Shown here: positions 1-6,771 of the stretch, one piece after another
Layout: every line of letters starts with the position of its first letter
Numbering within the stretch: position 1 is the first letter of the stretch
Assembly (NCBI GenBank): GCA_017480265.1
Contig: JAFVAZ010000069.1
Location: 1-14,830, forward strand
Source of the DNA: Clostridia bacterium
Lineage (GTDB): Bacteria; Bacillota; Clostridia; Oscillospirales; Acutalibacteraceae
Direction: 5' to 3'
Length of the DNA: 14,830 nucleotides
Program-made: the position numbers and the translations under genes
Notes under the pieces: generated by a model
Told to the model about the DNA's origin: nothing
Database searches by the model: none
The model's input: the letters and a program-made list of their open reading frames with translations, nothing else

Positions 1-561
1 ATTTTTTAATAAATTTACAGTAGCCGCGCTTCCCCTAAAGATACCGCTCCTGTGGACCAAATAGACAATTTCGGCGATATCAGATAAATATAACGCATAT
101 TCCAAAGCCGTGTTGCCGCCACCCACTACAGCTACTTTTTTGTTTTTAAAGAAAGCTCCATCGCACGTAGCGCAGTAAGATACCCCTTTGCCTATCAATT
201 CACTTTCATTATCTAGGCCCAATTTTCTGCTCCTAGAGCCCGTAGCTAAGATCACCGCTTTACATTTATATGCGTTGTTTTTAGTTATTATTTTTTTAAA
301 AGAATCCTCTTTTGTTATATCCGTAACTTCTTCAAATATAAACTTTACGCCCAAATTTTTTGCTTGATTATAAATTTTGCTAGCTAAATCGAACCCCGAG
401 ATATGTTCCTCTGCGGGGTAATTTTCTATATCCAATGTATTTATGATTTGCCCTCCATAATTTTGGGCTTCAAAAACAACGACCTCTTTTTCAGCGCGCC
501 TAAGGTATATAGCTGCCGTCATGCCAGCTATGCCTGCTCCTACCACTATAACATCGGGCAT
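1..561 (-). CDS. trxB: Thioredoxin-disulfide reductase, N-terminal 187 residues (cut by the window edge)
   Basis: This flavoprotein passes electrons from a reduced nucleotide through FAD and a redox-active disulfide to thioredoxin in the cytoplasm. The visible 187 codons show the FAD-binding GAGIAG motif at residues 8-13, an ATG motif near 106-108, the redox pair CATC at 130-133 followed by DG, and the second dinucleotide motif GGGNTA at 147-152. About 310 residues are usual for the family, so roughly 120 lie beyond the left edge. The ATG overlaps the trxA stop by one base (TAATG), so the two genes are probably translationally coupled and share the promoter at 1015-1043. One oddity is that the NADPH 2'-phosphate motif, HRRxxxR in the E. 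coli enzyme, reads HRSGIFR at 170-176, so one arginine is lost. Family assignment is firm; the exact electron donor is open. Confidence 0.95.
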   Translation of the reverse strand, partial: MPDVIVVGAGIAGMTAAIYLRRAEKEVVVFEAQNYGGQIINTLDIENYPAEEHISGFDLASKIYNQAKNLGVKFIFEEVTDITKEDSFKKIITKNNAYKCKAVILATGSRSRKLGLDNESELIGKGVSYCATCDGAFFKNKKVAVVGGGNTALEYALYLSDIAEIVYLVHRSGIFRGSAATVNLLKN

Positions 562-893
562 TATTTTTCCCCCAATAATACTGACTCCCTCATCATGTTT
601 AAAATCTCATCCTTTGTTTTTAAACCAACCGTCTTTGCAACTTCTTTTCCATCTTTAAAGAGTATCAAACACGGGATGGACATAATGCGGAATTTTTCTG
701 CTAATCTGTTTTCATTATCAATATTTACAGAAACTATTTTTACATTTTCTTCATTCTCTGCTACTTCATCAAGTATCGGTCGTAGCATTTTGCATGGGCC
801 ACACCAATTAGCATAGAAGTCGACAAGTACAGGGATGCTAGAATTTAATACCTCTTCATCGAAATTTTTGCTCCCAATCTCAGCTATTTGCAT
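561..893 (-). CDS. trxA: Thioredoxin
   Basis: Small cytoplasmic dithiol-disulfide oxidoreductase of 110 residues, the usual family length. The active site WCGPC is at residues 30-34, followed by KMLRP. The cis-proline loop is SIP at 72-74, and a DG turn follows at 81-82. It is reduced by the TrxB encoded immediately downstream, whose ATG overlaps this stop codon. The ATG at 893 has an AAGGATG ribosome site about 8 bases upstream. Transcription probably starts near 1008 from the promoter at 1015-1043, leaving a leader of about 115 bases. One oddity is a cysteine (C75) directly after the cis-proline, where most thioredoxins have threonine, so an extra thiol sits beside the active site. In amino-acid-fermenting Clostridia trxAB often feeds glycine or proline reductases, but no such gene is visible here. 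Confidence 0.96.
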   Translation of the reverse strand: MQIAEIGSKNFDEEVLNSSIPVLVDFYANWCGPCKMLRPILDEVAENEENVKIVSVNIDNENRLAEKFRIMSIPCLILFKDGKEVAKTVGLKTKDEILNMMRESVLLGEK

Positions 894-1014
894 TTACATC
901 ATCCTTTCACCATTTTTCTCTGTCTCAAAGTTTTATTATATGCCTACGGCTTCGTAAATATGTGCTACCTAGCGCGCAAATCTACATCTAAAGCGTATAC
1001 CGAAACTTACCCTG
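894..1014 (-). other. Leader region of trxA (about 115 bases, unassigned)
   Basis: This is the untranslated stretch between the predicted start near 1008 and the trxA ATG. I see small hairpin-forming pieces, such as TACG-AAGC-CGTA around 940-955 and a GCTA/TAGC pair near 965-975. I do not recognise a T-box, a glycine riboswitch or another known riboswitch, and no terminator-like stem followed by a T-run is present. It may be only a long leader. Confidence 0.3.
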
Positions 1015-1043
1015 ACTATATCACACATAAAATCGCTTGTCAA
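1015..1043 (-). promoter_or_regulatory. Sigma-A-type promoter of trxA-trxB
   Basis: On the minus strand TTGACA (1043-1038) is separated by exactly 17 bases from TATAGT (1020-1015), with TG one base upstream of the -10 box (extended -10). The predicted start is near 1008, about 115 bases before the trxA ATG. It gives trxAB expression independent of the GGGtGRT operon upstream. The match is close to consensus; activity is inferred. Confidence 0.85.
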
Positions 1044-1118
1044 ATCTTTTGTGGAAGTGAGGAACTTACCAGAAAAGGCTAAATGTCTCTTTTTTTAGTC
1101 TTTGTGTTTAATGCCATT

Positions 1119-2132
1119 TTATACTTGATTTAAGCTTTTATTCACCGCCACTGCACAAGCCACACTGGCTCCTACCATAGGGTTATTCCCCATCCCGATC
1201 AGTCCCATCATCTCTACGTGCGCAGGGACCGAAGAAGACCCCGCAAATTGCGCATCGCCATGCATCCTACCCATAGAGTCAGTTAAGCCGTAGGAGGCCG
1301 GCCCCGCAGCCATGTTATCTGGGTGCAAAGTCCTACCTGTACCCCCACCTGAAGCTACGGAAAAATATTCTATGTTATGTTCATTTGCCCATTTTTTATA
1401 CTCCCCCGCTACCAGATGCTGAAATCTAGTAGGGTTGGTAGAGTTGCCCGTGATAGAAATATCCACTTTTTCGTATTGCATGATGGCGACCCCTTCTCGT
1501 GCATCATCTGCGCCAAAGCATCGGATTTGTTCTCTATCAGATTTTGCAAATGAAAACTCCTTTACGATATTCAATTTTTCAGAAAAATAATCAAATTGAG
1601 TTTGCACATAAGTAAATCCGTTGATCCTTGAGATAATATATGCAGCGTCTTTGCCAAGTCCATTTAGGATTACCTTTAAAGGCTTATTGCGAGAGGCATT
1701 CGCTGCTTTGACTATTCCTATCGCACCTTCAGCTGCAGCAAAAGACTCGTGCCCTGCCAAAAAAGCAAAACATTTTGTCTCTTCTGCCAGCAACTTAGCC
1801 GCCAATTTGCCGTGCCCCAAGCCTACTTTTCTATGTTCCGCTACAGAACCCGGCACACAGAAGCTTTCTAACCCCTCACCTATGTATTTAGCAGCTTCTG
1901 CCGCCGATGCAGCTTTGCTTTTTATGGCTAATGCACACCCCAGAGTATATGCCCACCCGGCATTATCAAAGGCTATAGGTTGGATATCTTTTACTATCTT
2001 AAAAGCATCTATTCCTATATCTTCACAGATTTTTCTGGCCTCGCTCAAAGAGGCTATGTTGTATTTTTTTAGGCACTCATTGATTTTAGGTACCCTTTTT
2101 TCATAACCTTCAAACTCAATGTCTCTCTCCAT
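1119..2132 (-). CDS. GGGtGRT protein (function unknown), partner of the NifU-like scaffold
   Basis: Conserved protein named for its GGGTGRT motif, here at residues 262-268 and followed by LHPDNMAAGP. No biochemical role is established that I know of. Other conserved-looking blocks are GLGHGKLAAKLL near 104-115, AGHESFAAAEGAIG near 126-139, an NGLGKDAAYIISRINGFTYVQT stretch (about 157-178), and a glycine/methionine-rich end. It has seven cysteines and no signal peptide, so it is probably cytoplasmic. I chose the ATG at 2132 (337 residues): a GGAG ribosome site lies 9 bases upstream, and the protein then starts shortly before the FEGYEKR block where family members begin. An in-frame ATG at 2147 would add five residues but has a poor ribosome site. 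It follows the NifU-like gene closely, so the two are almost certainly one operon. The pairing suggests a role in Fe-S or other metal cofactor handling, which is inference. Confidence 0.85.
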   Translation of the reverse strand: MERDIEFEGYEKRVPKINECLKKYNIASLSEARKICEDIGIDAFKIVKDIQPIAFDNAGWAYTLGCALAIKSKAASAAEAAKYIGEGLESFCVPGSVAEHRKVGLGHGKLAAKLLAEETKCFAFLAGHESFAAAEGAIGIVKAANASRNKPLKVILNGLGKDAAYIISRINGFTYVQTQFDYFSEKLNIVKEFSFAKSDREQIRCFGADDAREGVAIMQYEKVDISITGNSTNPTRFQHLVAGEYKKWANEHNIEYFSVASGGGTGRTLHPDNMAAGPASYGLTDSMGRMHGDAQFAGSSSVPAHVEMMGLIGMGNNPMVGASVACAVAVNKSLNQV

Positions 2133-2141
2133 ACAAAATTG

Positions 2142-2145
2142 CTCC
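2142..2145 (-). promoter_or_regulatory. Ribosome-binding site deciding the GGGtGRT start
   Basis: GGAG on the minus strand lies 9 bases before the ATG at 2132. It overlaps the competing upstream ATG at 2147 (reading ATGGAG), which itself has only a close, weak GAGAG upstream. This favours the shorter protein. Confidence 0.5.
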
Positions 2146-2157
2146 ATTTCTCTCAGA

Positions 2158-2850
2158 TTATTCTTTCCTCGGATCTATAAATTTAACCCCATCGTTAAAT
2201 CTACCATAGGTCCCAATATTTTTTTGATACGCTTCTTTGGGATCTACGTCATTTCTTATATCTTGCAGCATTTTCCCGATATTTACAAATTTGTACCCGA
2301 TAATCTCATTTTCTTTATCAAGCGCCAAAGATAATATGTATCCTTCCGTCATTTCAAGGTATCTTGGTCCCTTTTTGTCTGTACTATACATCGTGCCTAT
2401 TTGCGACCTAAGGCCCTTGCCTAAATCTTCTAGCCCGGCGCCTATAGCCAAACCTCCGCTAGAAAATGCTGTCTGGCTTCTCCCATAAGCCAATTGCTTA
2501 AAGATTTCACGCATTGCAGTATTTATAGCATCGCACACTAAATCAGTATTTAAGCATTCTAGTAAAGTCTTCCCTGACAAGATCTCTGCCGCCATAGCTG
2601 CCGAATGCGTCATACCGGAGCACCCTATAGTTTCTAGCAGAGCTTCCTTTACTATACCATTTTTTACATTAAGGGTAAGCTTGCAAGCCCCCTGCTGTGG
2701 AGCGCACCATCCTACACCATGAGAAAGACCCGATATATCCTTGATTTCATAAGATTTCACCCATTTGCCTTCCTCTGGGATCGGCGAAGGACCGTGGCAG
2801 GGACACTTTTTTACACTGCACATTTTTTCAATCTCCGGAGTATATTCCAT
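2158..2850 (-). CDS. NifU/IscU-like iron-sulfur scaffold protein, first gene of the GGGtGRT operon
   Basis: A 230-residue protein with a NifU N-terminal (IscU-like) fold signature. Residues about 50-100 contain a GACKLTL strand, then a VKNGIVKEALLETIGC run and SGMTHSAAMAAEILSGKTL, which parallels the IscU block around its second cluster-binding cysteine (TFGCGSA). C56, C77 and perhaps C106 are candidate cluster ligands. An extra N-terminal CSVKKCPCHG segment adds C11, C16 and C18, and an extended C-terminal half (about 120-230) is absent from ordinary IscU (about 130 residues). So this is not the housekeeping scaffold. The ATG at 2850 follows TAGGAGG with good spacing. The gene has its own promoter (2885-2913) and is followed by the GGGtGRT gene. 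The fold is fairly sure; the client protein is unknown. Confidence 0.85.
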   Translation of the reverse strand: MEYTPEIEKMCSVKKCPCHGPSPIPEEGKWVKSYEIKDISGLSHGVGWCAPQQGACKLTLNVKNGIVKEALLETIGCSGMTHSAAMAAEILSGKTLLECLNTDLVCDAINTAMREIFKQLAYGRSQTAFSSGGLAIGAGLEDLGKGLRSQIGTMYSTDKKGPRYLEMTEGYILSLALDKENEIIGYKFVNIGKMLQDIRNDVDPKEAYQKNIGTYGRFNDGVKFIDPRKE

Positions 2851-2884
2851 AGCTTGTAGCCTCCTAGTAAAAATAATGATATAA

Positions 2885-2913
2885 AGTATAAAATGTTTTT
2901 AAAACAGTTTCAA
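2885..2913 (-). promoter_or_regulatory. Sigma-A-type promoter of the NifU-like/GGGtGRT operon
   Basis: On the minus strand TTGAAA (2913-2908) and TATACT (2890-2885) are separated by 17 bases. The predicted start is near 2878, giving a leader of about 27 bases. The -35 box overlaps the stop codon of nth, so this operon can be expressed separately from nth. Confidence 0.8.
2894..2906 (-). repeat. 13-base dyad inside the promoter spacer (possible operator)
   Basis: TGTTTT and AAAACA arms flank a single central base, a perfect inverted repeat lying between the -35 and -10 boxes of the NifU-like/GGGtGRT promoter. Its position suits a repressor site, but the sequence is AT-rich and could arise by chance. 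Confidence 0.4.
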
Positions 2914-3554
2914 GTTTTGTCTTCAAATTCTTTACAAAAGCTTTTTAAACAGCAATCAAAACACTTAGGAGATATAGCTTTGCAAATGGCTCTCCCGTGC
3001 AACACCAATCTATGACAAAAATCGTTTGACTTCTTCGGTGGGAGGATCCCCCTTAATCTTTTTTCAATTTTCACGGGATCTTTTTCATTGTGTAGACCGA
3101 GTCTTCTAGTGATTCGGATGCAGTGAGTATCTACGACCACTGCAGGCTTATAGAAAATATCTCCCAAAATTAGATTGGCTGTTTTTCTGCCTACGCCCGG
3201 CAAGCTCAATAGTTCCTCCATGTTATCGGGGACTTTGCTACCAAATTTTTCGTAAATAAGCTTACACATTTCTACGATATCTTTCGCTTTTATCCGGAAA
3301 AAACCACACGGTCTTATTATGCTTTCCACCTCACTTATCTTAGCAAATGCGAAATCTTTGGCTGTTTTATATCTTGCAAAAAGCTTTGGCGTTATCAAAT
3401 TAACTCTTGCATCTGTGCATTGGGCTGCTAATCTGGTAGCTATCAAAAGCTGCAAAGGGTCTTTATACTCCAAAGAACATTTGGCATCCGGGTATTCTTT
3501 TTCTAGAGCTGATACTATAGCATTTATATGCTCTTTAATGTCTTGATTTTTCAC
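2910..3554 (-). CDS. nth: Endonuclease III (DNA glycosylase/AP lyase)
   Basis: Base-excision-repair enzyme that removes oxidised pyrimidines and nicks the abasic site. The 214 residues match the family length. The helix-hairpin-helix LPGVGRKTA is at 118-126, with the catalytic lysine K124, and the catalytic aspartate D142 lies in VVDTHC. The C-terminal [4Fe-4S] loop has the standard spacing C191-x6-C198-x2-C201-x5-C207. The start is a GTG at 3554 preceded by GAGGAAA at good spacing. It lies 95 bases after pyk with no evident terminator between, so it may be cotranscribed or have a weak promoter that I could not define. Being an Fe-S enzyme next to a NifU-like scaffold gene may be coincidence. 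Confidence 0.96.
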   Translation of the reverse strand: MKNQDIKEHINAIVSALEKEYPDAKCSLEYKDPLQLLIATRLAAQCTDARVNLITPKLFARYKTAKDFAFAKISEVESIIRPCGFFRIKAKDIVEMCKLIYEKFGSKVPDNMEELLSLPGVGRKTANLILGDIFYKPAVVVDTHCIRITRRLGLHNEKDPVKIEKRLRGILPPKKSNDFCHRLVLHGRAICKAISPKCFDCCLKSFCKEFEDKT

Positions 3555-3649
3555 TTTTATTTCCTCTTAATTTCATCTGGTGTTATTTTTTAGGCTTTTT
3601 CTGTCTACATGCTATATCCTACATTTTCTTTCATCGCCACATCCAGTCC

Positions 3650-5410
3650 TTAAAAATCTCTATTATCGCTAAACACAAGACCTTTGCCGGCGTCTGCTGT
3701 CACTATTGTATTATCTTTCAATATTTTAGTTGCACCATTTGCACCTATGATGACAGGCTTAGCGTAAGAATCAGCTGCAAGAGTAATTTGAGGATTTATC
3801 CCAGAAGATTCTACTACCAATCCGGAGGAGTTAACTATTAAATCTATTACATTTTCAGAAACCTCATATATAACGATTATATCTCCATTTTTAAAATTTT
3901 TCTTTAAATCTTTTTCGCTCTGGCAAACGCAAAGGCTACCTTTGGCAGCATGGTTATTGAGTCCTACCCCTGAAACTAAAACATCCCCCACCAATTTAAC
4001 TTTTAAGAAATTGGTTGACCCCGAAGCTCCAAAAGGTATTCCGGCTGTCAGCACTATTAATTCGCCTTTTTTTATATAATTTTTTTTATATGCAGAGTGG
4101 ATTAAATGTTCGGAAAGCTCGTCTACTGATTTTTTCTCTTTTATTAAAATGGGCGTAACCCCAAACATCAAGTTCATTTGACGCAATACCGTTTTATTGG
4201 CGGTGCCGGCGATGATCGGACAAGTTGGTTTATATTTAGAAAGAGCCTGGGCGGTCTTGCCTGTTTTGGTTGCACTCATTATACAAGAAGCATTTAACTC
4301 GTGCGCCGTAGCACAAGTAGAATAAGAAACAGCAGAAGTTATAGTCGATTTGATGGGGATATCCATTTTGGAGAAATTCTTCTTATAATCAATATAGCTT
4401 TCTGTTTTTTGGGCAATGGCTGCCATCGTTTTTACAGATTGTATCGGATATTTCCCGGAAGCCGTCTCTGCAGAAAGCATAATGGCGCTAGCTCCATCAT
4501 AAACAGCATTGGCAATATCTGTGGACTCTGCCCTAGTCGGTCGCGGATTATTTATCATCGAATCCAACATTTGTGTAGCTACTATCACGTGCTTGCCTAC
4601 ATCGCAAGCCTTTTTTATCAATTTTTTTTGCATTATTGGGATGTCTTCTATTGGTATCTCAACACCTAAATCTCCCCTTGCTACCATAATCCCATCTGCT
4701 AGCGCTAATATTTCATCTATATTTTTTAATCCTTCAGAATTCTCTATCTTTGCTATGATCTTTATATGATCACCGTTGTTTTTATGAAGCTCTTTTTTTA
4801 AATCCCTAATATCATTTACGTTTCTGGTAAAAGAAGCTGCGATAAAATCGAAGCCTTCTTTTATGGCAAATTTTAAATCTCGTTTATCTTTTAAATTTAT
4901 AAAAGGAAGTGAAAGATTTACTTCCGGGATGTTTACGCTCTTGTTAGAGCTTAAAACTCCCGAATTTATTACTCGGCATTCTATCGCATCTTGAGAAAAA
5001 TTCTCAACTTTTAGCTCAATTAACCCATCATCTATCAAAATCTTATTTCCGACTTTTACTTCCTTTATTAGATCTTTGTAGCTAACACTGACGCCATTTT
5101 CGTCACCTAGCGTATCTTTGGCATATAGATTAAACTTTTGTTTAGATTGCAGTTCAATTCTTTCTTTTTTCAATCGTCCGATCCTAATCTCCGGTCCTTT
5201 GGTATCCAAAAGCAAAGCGATAGGTAGATCCAGTTCTTCCCTTAGTTTCTTTACTAGATCTACTCTAACTTTTTGCTTTTCTCTTGTTTGATGGGACATA
5301 TTGATCCTGGCTACATTCATTCCCTCCAGCATTATTTGCCTTAATATATTTTCACTATCAGTAGAAGGCCCTAGCGTACATACTATTTTTGTCTTTCTAA
5401 ATTCCAGCAT
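3650..5410 (-). CDS. pyk: Pyruvate kinase with C-terminal PEP-utilizer-like domain
   Basis: Makes pyruvate and ATP from phosphoenolpyruvate and ADP in the last glycolytic step. The 586 residues match the long Bacillus-type form: a catalytic core of about 1-473 plus an extra C-terminal domain of about 475-586. Visible motifs are NMSHQT (37-42), DTKGPEIR (69-76), the catalytic KIENSEG (K221), ARGDLG (244-249), the ATQMLDSM block (278-285) and MLSAETASGKYP (311-322). The C-terminal domain aligns with the swivelling His domain of PEP-utilizing enzymes, but its usual GGLTSH reads SGINPQ at 536-541, so the histidine is absent. The ATG at 5410 follows a clear CGGAGG. It lies 75 bases after trmD, where rplS is usually found. 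I saw no convincing promoter or terminator in that gap. Confidence 0.97.
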   Translation of the reverse strand: MLEFRKTKIVCTLGPSTDSENILRQIMLEGMNVARINMSHQTREKQKVRVDLVKKLREELDLPIALLLDTKGPEIRIGRLKKERIELQSKQKFNLYAKDTLGDENGVSVSYKDLIKEVKVGNKILIDDGLIELKVENFSQDAIECRVINSGVLSSNKSVNIPEVNLSLPFINLKDKRDLKFAIKEGFDFIAASFTRNVNDIRDLKKELHKNNGDHIKIIAKIENSEGLKNIDEILALADGIMVARGDLGVEIPIEDIPIMQKKLIKKACDVGKHVIVATQMLDSMINNPRPTRAESTDIANAVYDGASAIMLSAETASGKYPIQSVKTMAAIAQKTESYIDYKKNFSKMDIPIKSTITSAVSYSTCATAHELNASCIMSATKTGKTAQALSKYKPTCPIIAGTANKTVLRQMNLMFGVTPILIKEKKSVDELSEHLIHSAYKKNYIKKGELIVLTAGIPFGASGSTNFLKVKLVGDVLVSGVGLNNHAAKGSLCVCQSEKDLKKNFKNGDIIVIYEVSENVIDLIVNSSGLVVESSGINPQITLAADSYAKPVIIGANGATKILKDNTIVTADAGKGLVFSDNRDF

Positions 5411-5485
5411 TTGATAAACCTCCGATAATTTTTACAAATATTACATTAAAAAGCTTATTTTACACATTGCATCGAGTTGAGGACG

Positions 5486-6238
5486 CTATTTTTTTTGACC
5501 ATTTATAAATTCTTTTTCTTCTGCCGAAAAATTATAATCTTTAAAAATATCCGGCCTTTTTCTTAACGTCCTGAGCATCGATTGCTCTTTCTTCCAAGTT
5601 TTTATTTTTTCGTGATTTCCTGATAAAAGAACATCCGGTACCTTTTTATTGTGCCACAAAGAAGGCTTTGTGTATTGAGGATATTCCAAAAGGCCACTAT
5701 AGTGACTTTCGTCTTTATAGCATTCATCAGAAGATAACACCCCCGGGATCATTCTAACTATAGCATCCACTAAGACTAACGCTGGCAACTCTCCTCCCGT
5801 CAGTACATAATCCCCTATAGAGATTTCTTCTTCTACTATTTCTTCCAGTACTCTTTCGTCTACTCCCTCGTAATGCCCACAGAGTATGATGAGATTATCT
5901 TCTTCTGCTAGCATCTTTGCTTTTTGCTGAGTCAAAGTTGCTCCTTGTGGCGACATATATATCACTTTTTGGGGATGTTGATTTTCAAAACTTTCCTCTT
6001 TTTTTATTTGTTTGCAAATATCCTCAAAACACAAATAAATAGGTTCCGCTTTCATCAGCATTCCCATCCCGGGGCCATAAGTGGAATCATCTACTCTTTT
6101 ATGTTTATCATATGCAAAATCTCTAATATCGTGGCACTTTATCTTAACTAATTTTTCTTTGATCGCTCTGCCTACGATACTTTCCCTTAATACAGATTCG
6201 CACATATTCGTAAAGATTGTCATTATATCAATTCTCAT
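5486..6238 (-). CDS. trmD: tRNA (guanine-N1-)-methyltransferase
   Basis: Methylates G37 of tRNAs reading CNN codons using S-adenosylmethionine, which prevents +1 frameshifts. It is a homodimer with the knotted SPOUT fold. GHYEGVDERV is at about 121-130 and the SIGDYVLTGGELP knot segment at about 140-152. YGPGMGM near 54-60 is the usual N-terminal signature. I chose the ATG at 6238 (250 residues) because family members begin MxIDxxTLF, and an AGAGGG lies 10 bases upstream. An in-frame TTG at 6244 would add two residues but sits too close to that ribosome site. The start lies inside the last codons of rimM (11-base overlap), implying coupled translation. The usual FPEMF near the N-terminus reads FTNMC here. 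Confidence 0.96.
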   Translation of the reverse strand: MRIDIMTIFTNMCESVLRESIVGRAIKEKLVKIKCHDIRDFAYDKHKRVDDSTYGPGMGMLMKAEPIYLCFEDICKQIKKEESFENQHPQKVIYMSPQGATLTQQKAKMLAEEDNLIILCGHYEGVDERVLEEIVEEEISIGDYVLTGGELPALVLVDAIVRMIPGVLSSDECYKDESHYSGLLEYPQYTKPSLWHNKKVPDVLLSGNHEKIKTWKKEQSMLRTLRKRPDIFKDYNFSAEEKEFINGQKK

Positions 6239-6743
6239 CTTCAAAGATCCCTCTGATCGGATTAATTTTCATAAGCTTTTTTTCTATATCTATTTTTATG
6301 TCTACATCATCAATTACCGGAATCAGATATTTTTTATTATCCTTGCTCGTAATCTCATATACATCATTTGCTCCTGTCTTATAGACATCGGTTACCTTGC
6401 CATAATGCATTTCCGTGTTCTTATCAAAAACATCCATACCGATGATATCTTGGATAAAATACTCTCCTTCTTCCAAATTAACATCTTTTCTATCTATATA
6501 TAATATTTTACCACATAATTTCTCTGCTTGCTCGATACTTTTTATCTCAGCAAATTTTATTATTACTATGTTTTTTTTGTTTCTTATCGCCGTTATCTTA
6601 AGCTTTTTGTATCCGTTTGAGTCTAAGTAGATCTCTTTAAATTGGCAGAGAAAATCGGCGTCATTGCACCATGGGGTAACTCGCACTTCTCCTTTTAGAC
6701 CATATGTAGCTACTATTTTGCCGGTTTCCAGATATTTTTTCAT
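6228..6743 (-). CDS. rimM: 16S rRNA processing/30S maturation factor RimM
   Basis: Assists maturation of the 30S head and binds ribosomal protein S19. The 171 residues match the family. The N-terminal RimM barrel (about 6-85) starts with GKIVATYGLKGEVRV, and the C-terminal PRC barrel (about 95-168) contains YFIQDIIGMDV and YLIPVIDDVDIKID runs. The ATG at 6743 has a TAGAGGA ribosome site 7-8 bases upstream. The 3' end overlaps trmD. A strong RNA hairpin lies just before the gene (6772-6807), and one of its arms is complementary to this ribosome site, so translation may be regulated. Confidence 0.95.
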   Translation of the reverse strand: MKKYLETGKIVATYGLKGEVRVTPWCNDADFLCQFKEIYLDSNGYKKLKITAIRNKKNIVIIKFAEIKSIEQAEKLCGKILYIDRKDVNLEEGEYFIQDIIGMDVFDKNTEMHYGKVTDVYKTGANDVYEITSKDNKKYLIPVIDDVDIKIDIEKKLMKINPIRGIFEDEN

Positions 6744-6750
6744 TTCTATT

Positions 6751-6756
6751 CCTCTA
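6751..6756 (-). promoter_or_regulatory. rimM ribosome-binding site, complementary to an upstream hairpin arm
   Basis: TAGAGG on the minus strand precedes the rimM ATG. The same six bases occur in the 5' arm of the upstream hairpin (6806-6801). The 3' arm (6778-6773, CCTCTA) can therefore pair with either copy, the arrangement expected of a translational switch. Confidence 0.5.
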
Positions 6757-6771
6757 GTTTTTCGTATTTTT

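Noticed and set aside
403..816. 137-codon plus-strand open frame across the trxB/trxA junction
   Set aside because: It is antisense to two clearly recognisable genes and encodes a low-complexity F/S/I-rich peptide.
888..1082. 64-codon plus-strand open frame in the gap upstream of trxA
   Set aside because: No ribosome site, no recognisable motif, and it overlaps the good minus-strand trxA promoter and leader.
1073..1100. Possible terminator after the GGGtGRT gene (GACTAAA / TTTAGCC followed by TTTT on the minus strand)
   Set aside because: The stem has a mismatch, is only about five solid A/T-rich pairs and has a 10-base loop; too weak to call.
1621..2106. 161-codon plus-strand open frame
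   Set aside because: It lies entirely antisense to the GGGtGRT gene, has no family resemblance and no ribosome site; it is a shadow of the real coding frame.
3602..3630. CTACAT direct repeat and TATAGC box between pyk and nth
   Set aside because: Two six-base copies only, and the TATAGC has no -35 partner; not enough for a repeat or promoter call.
5411..5485. Promoter for pyk with a TAATAT -10 box
   Set aside because: The matching -35 position reads GTGTAA (three of six); not convincing beside the clear promoters in this window.
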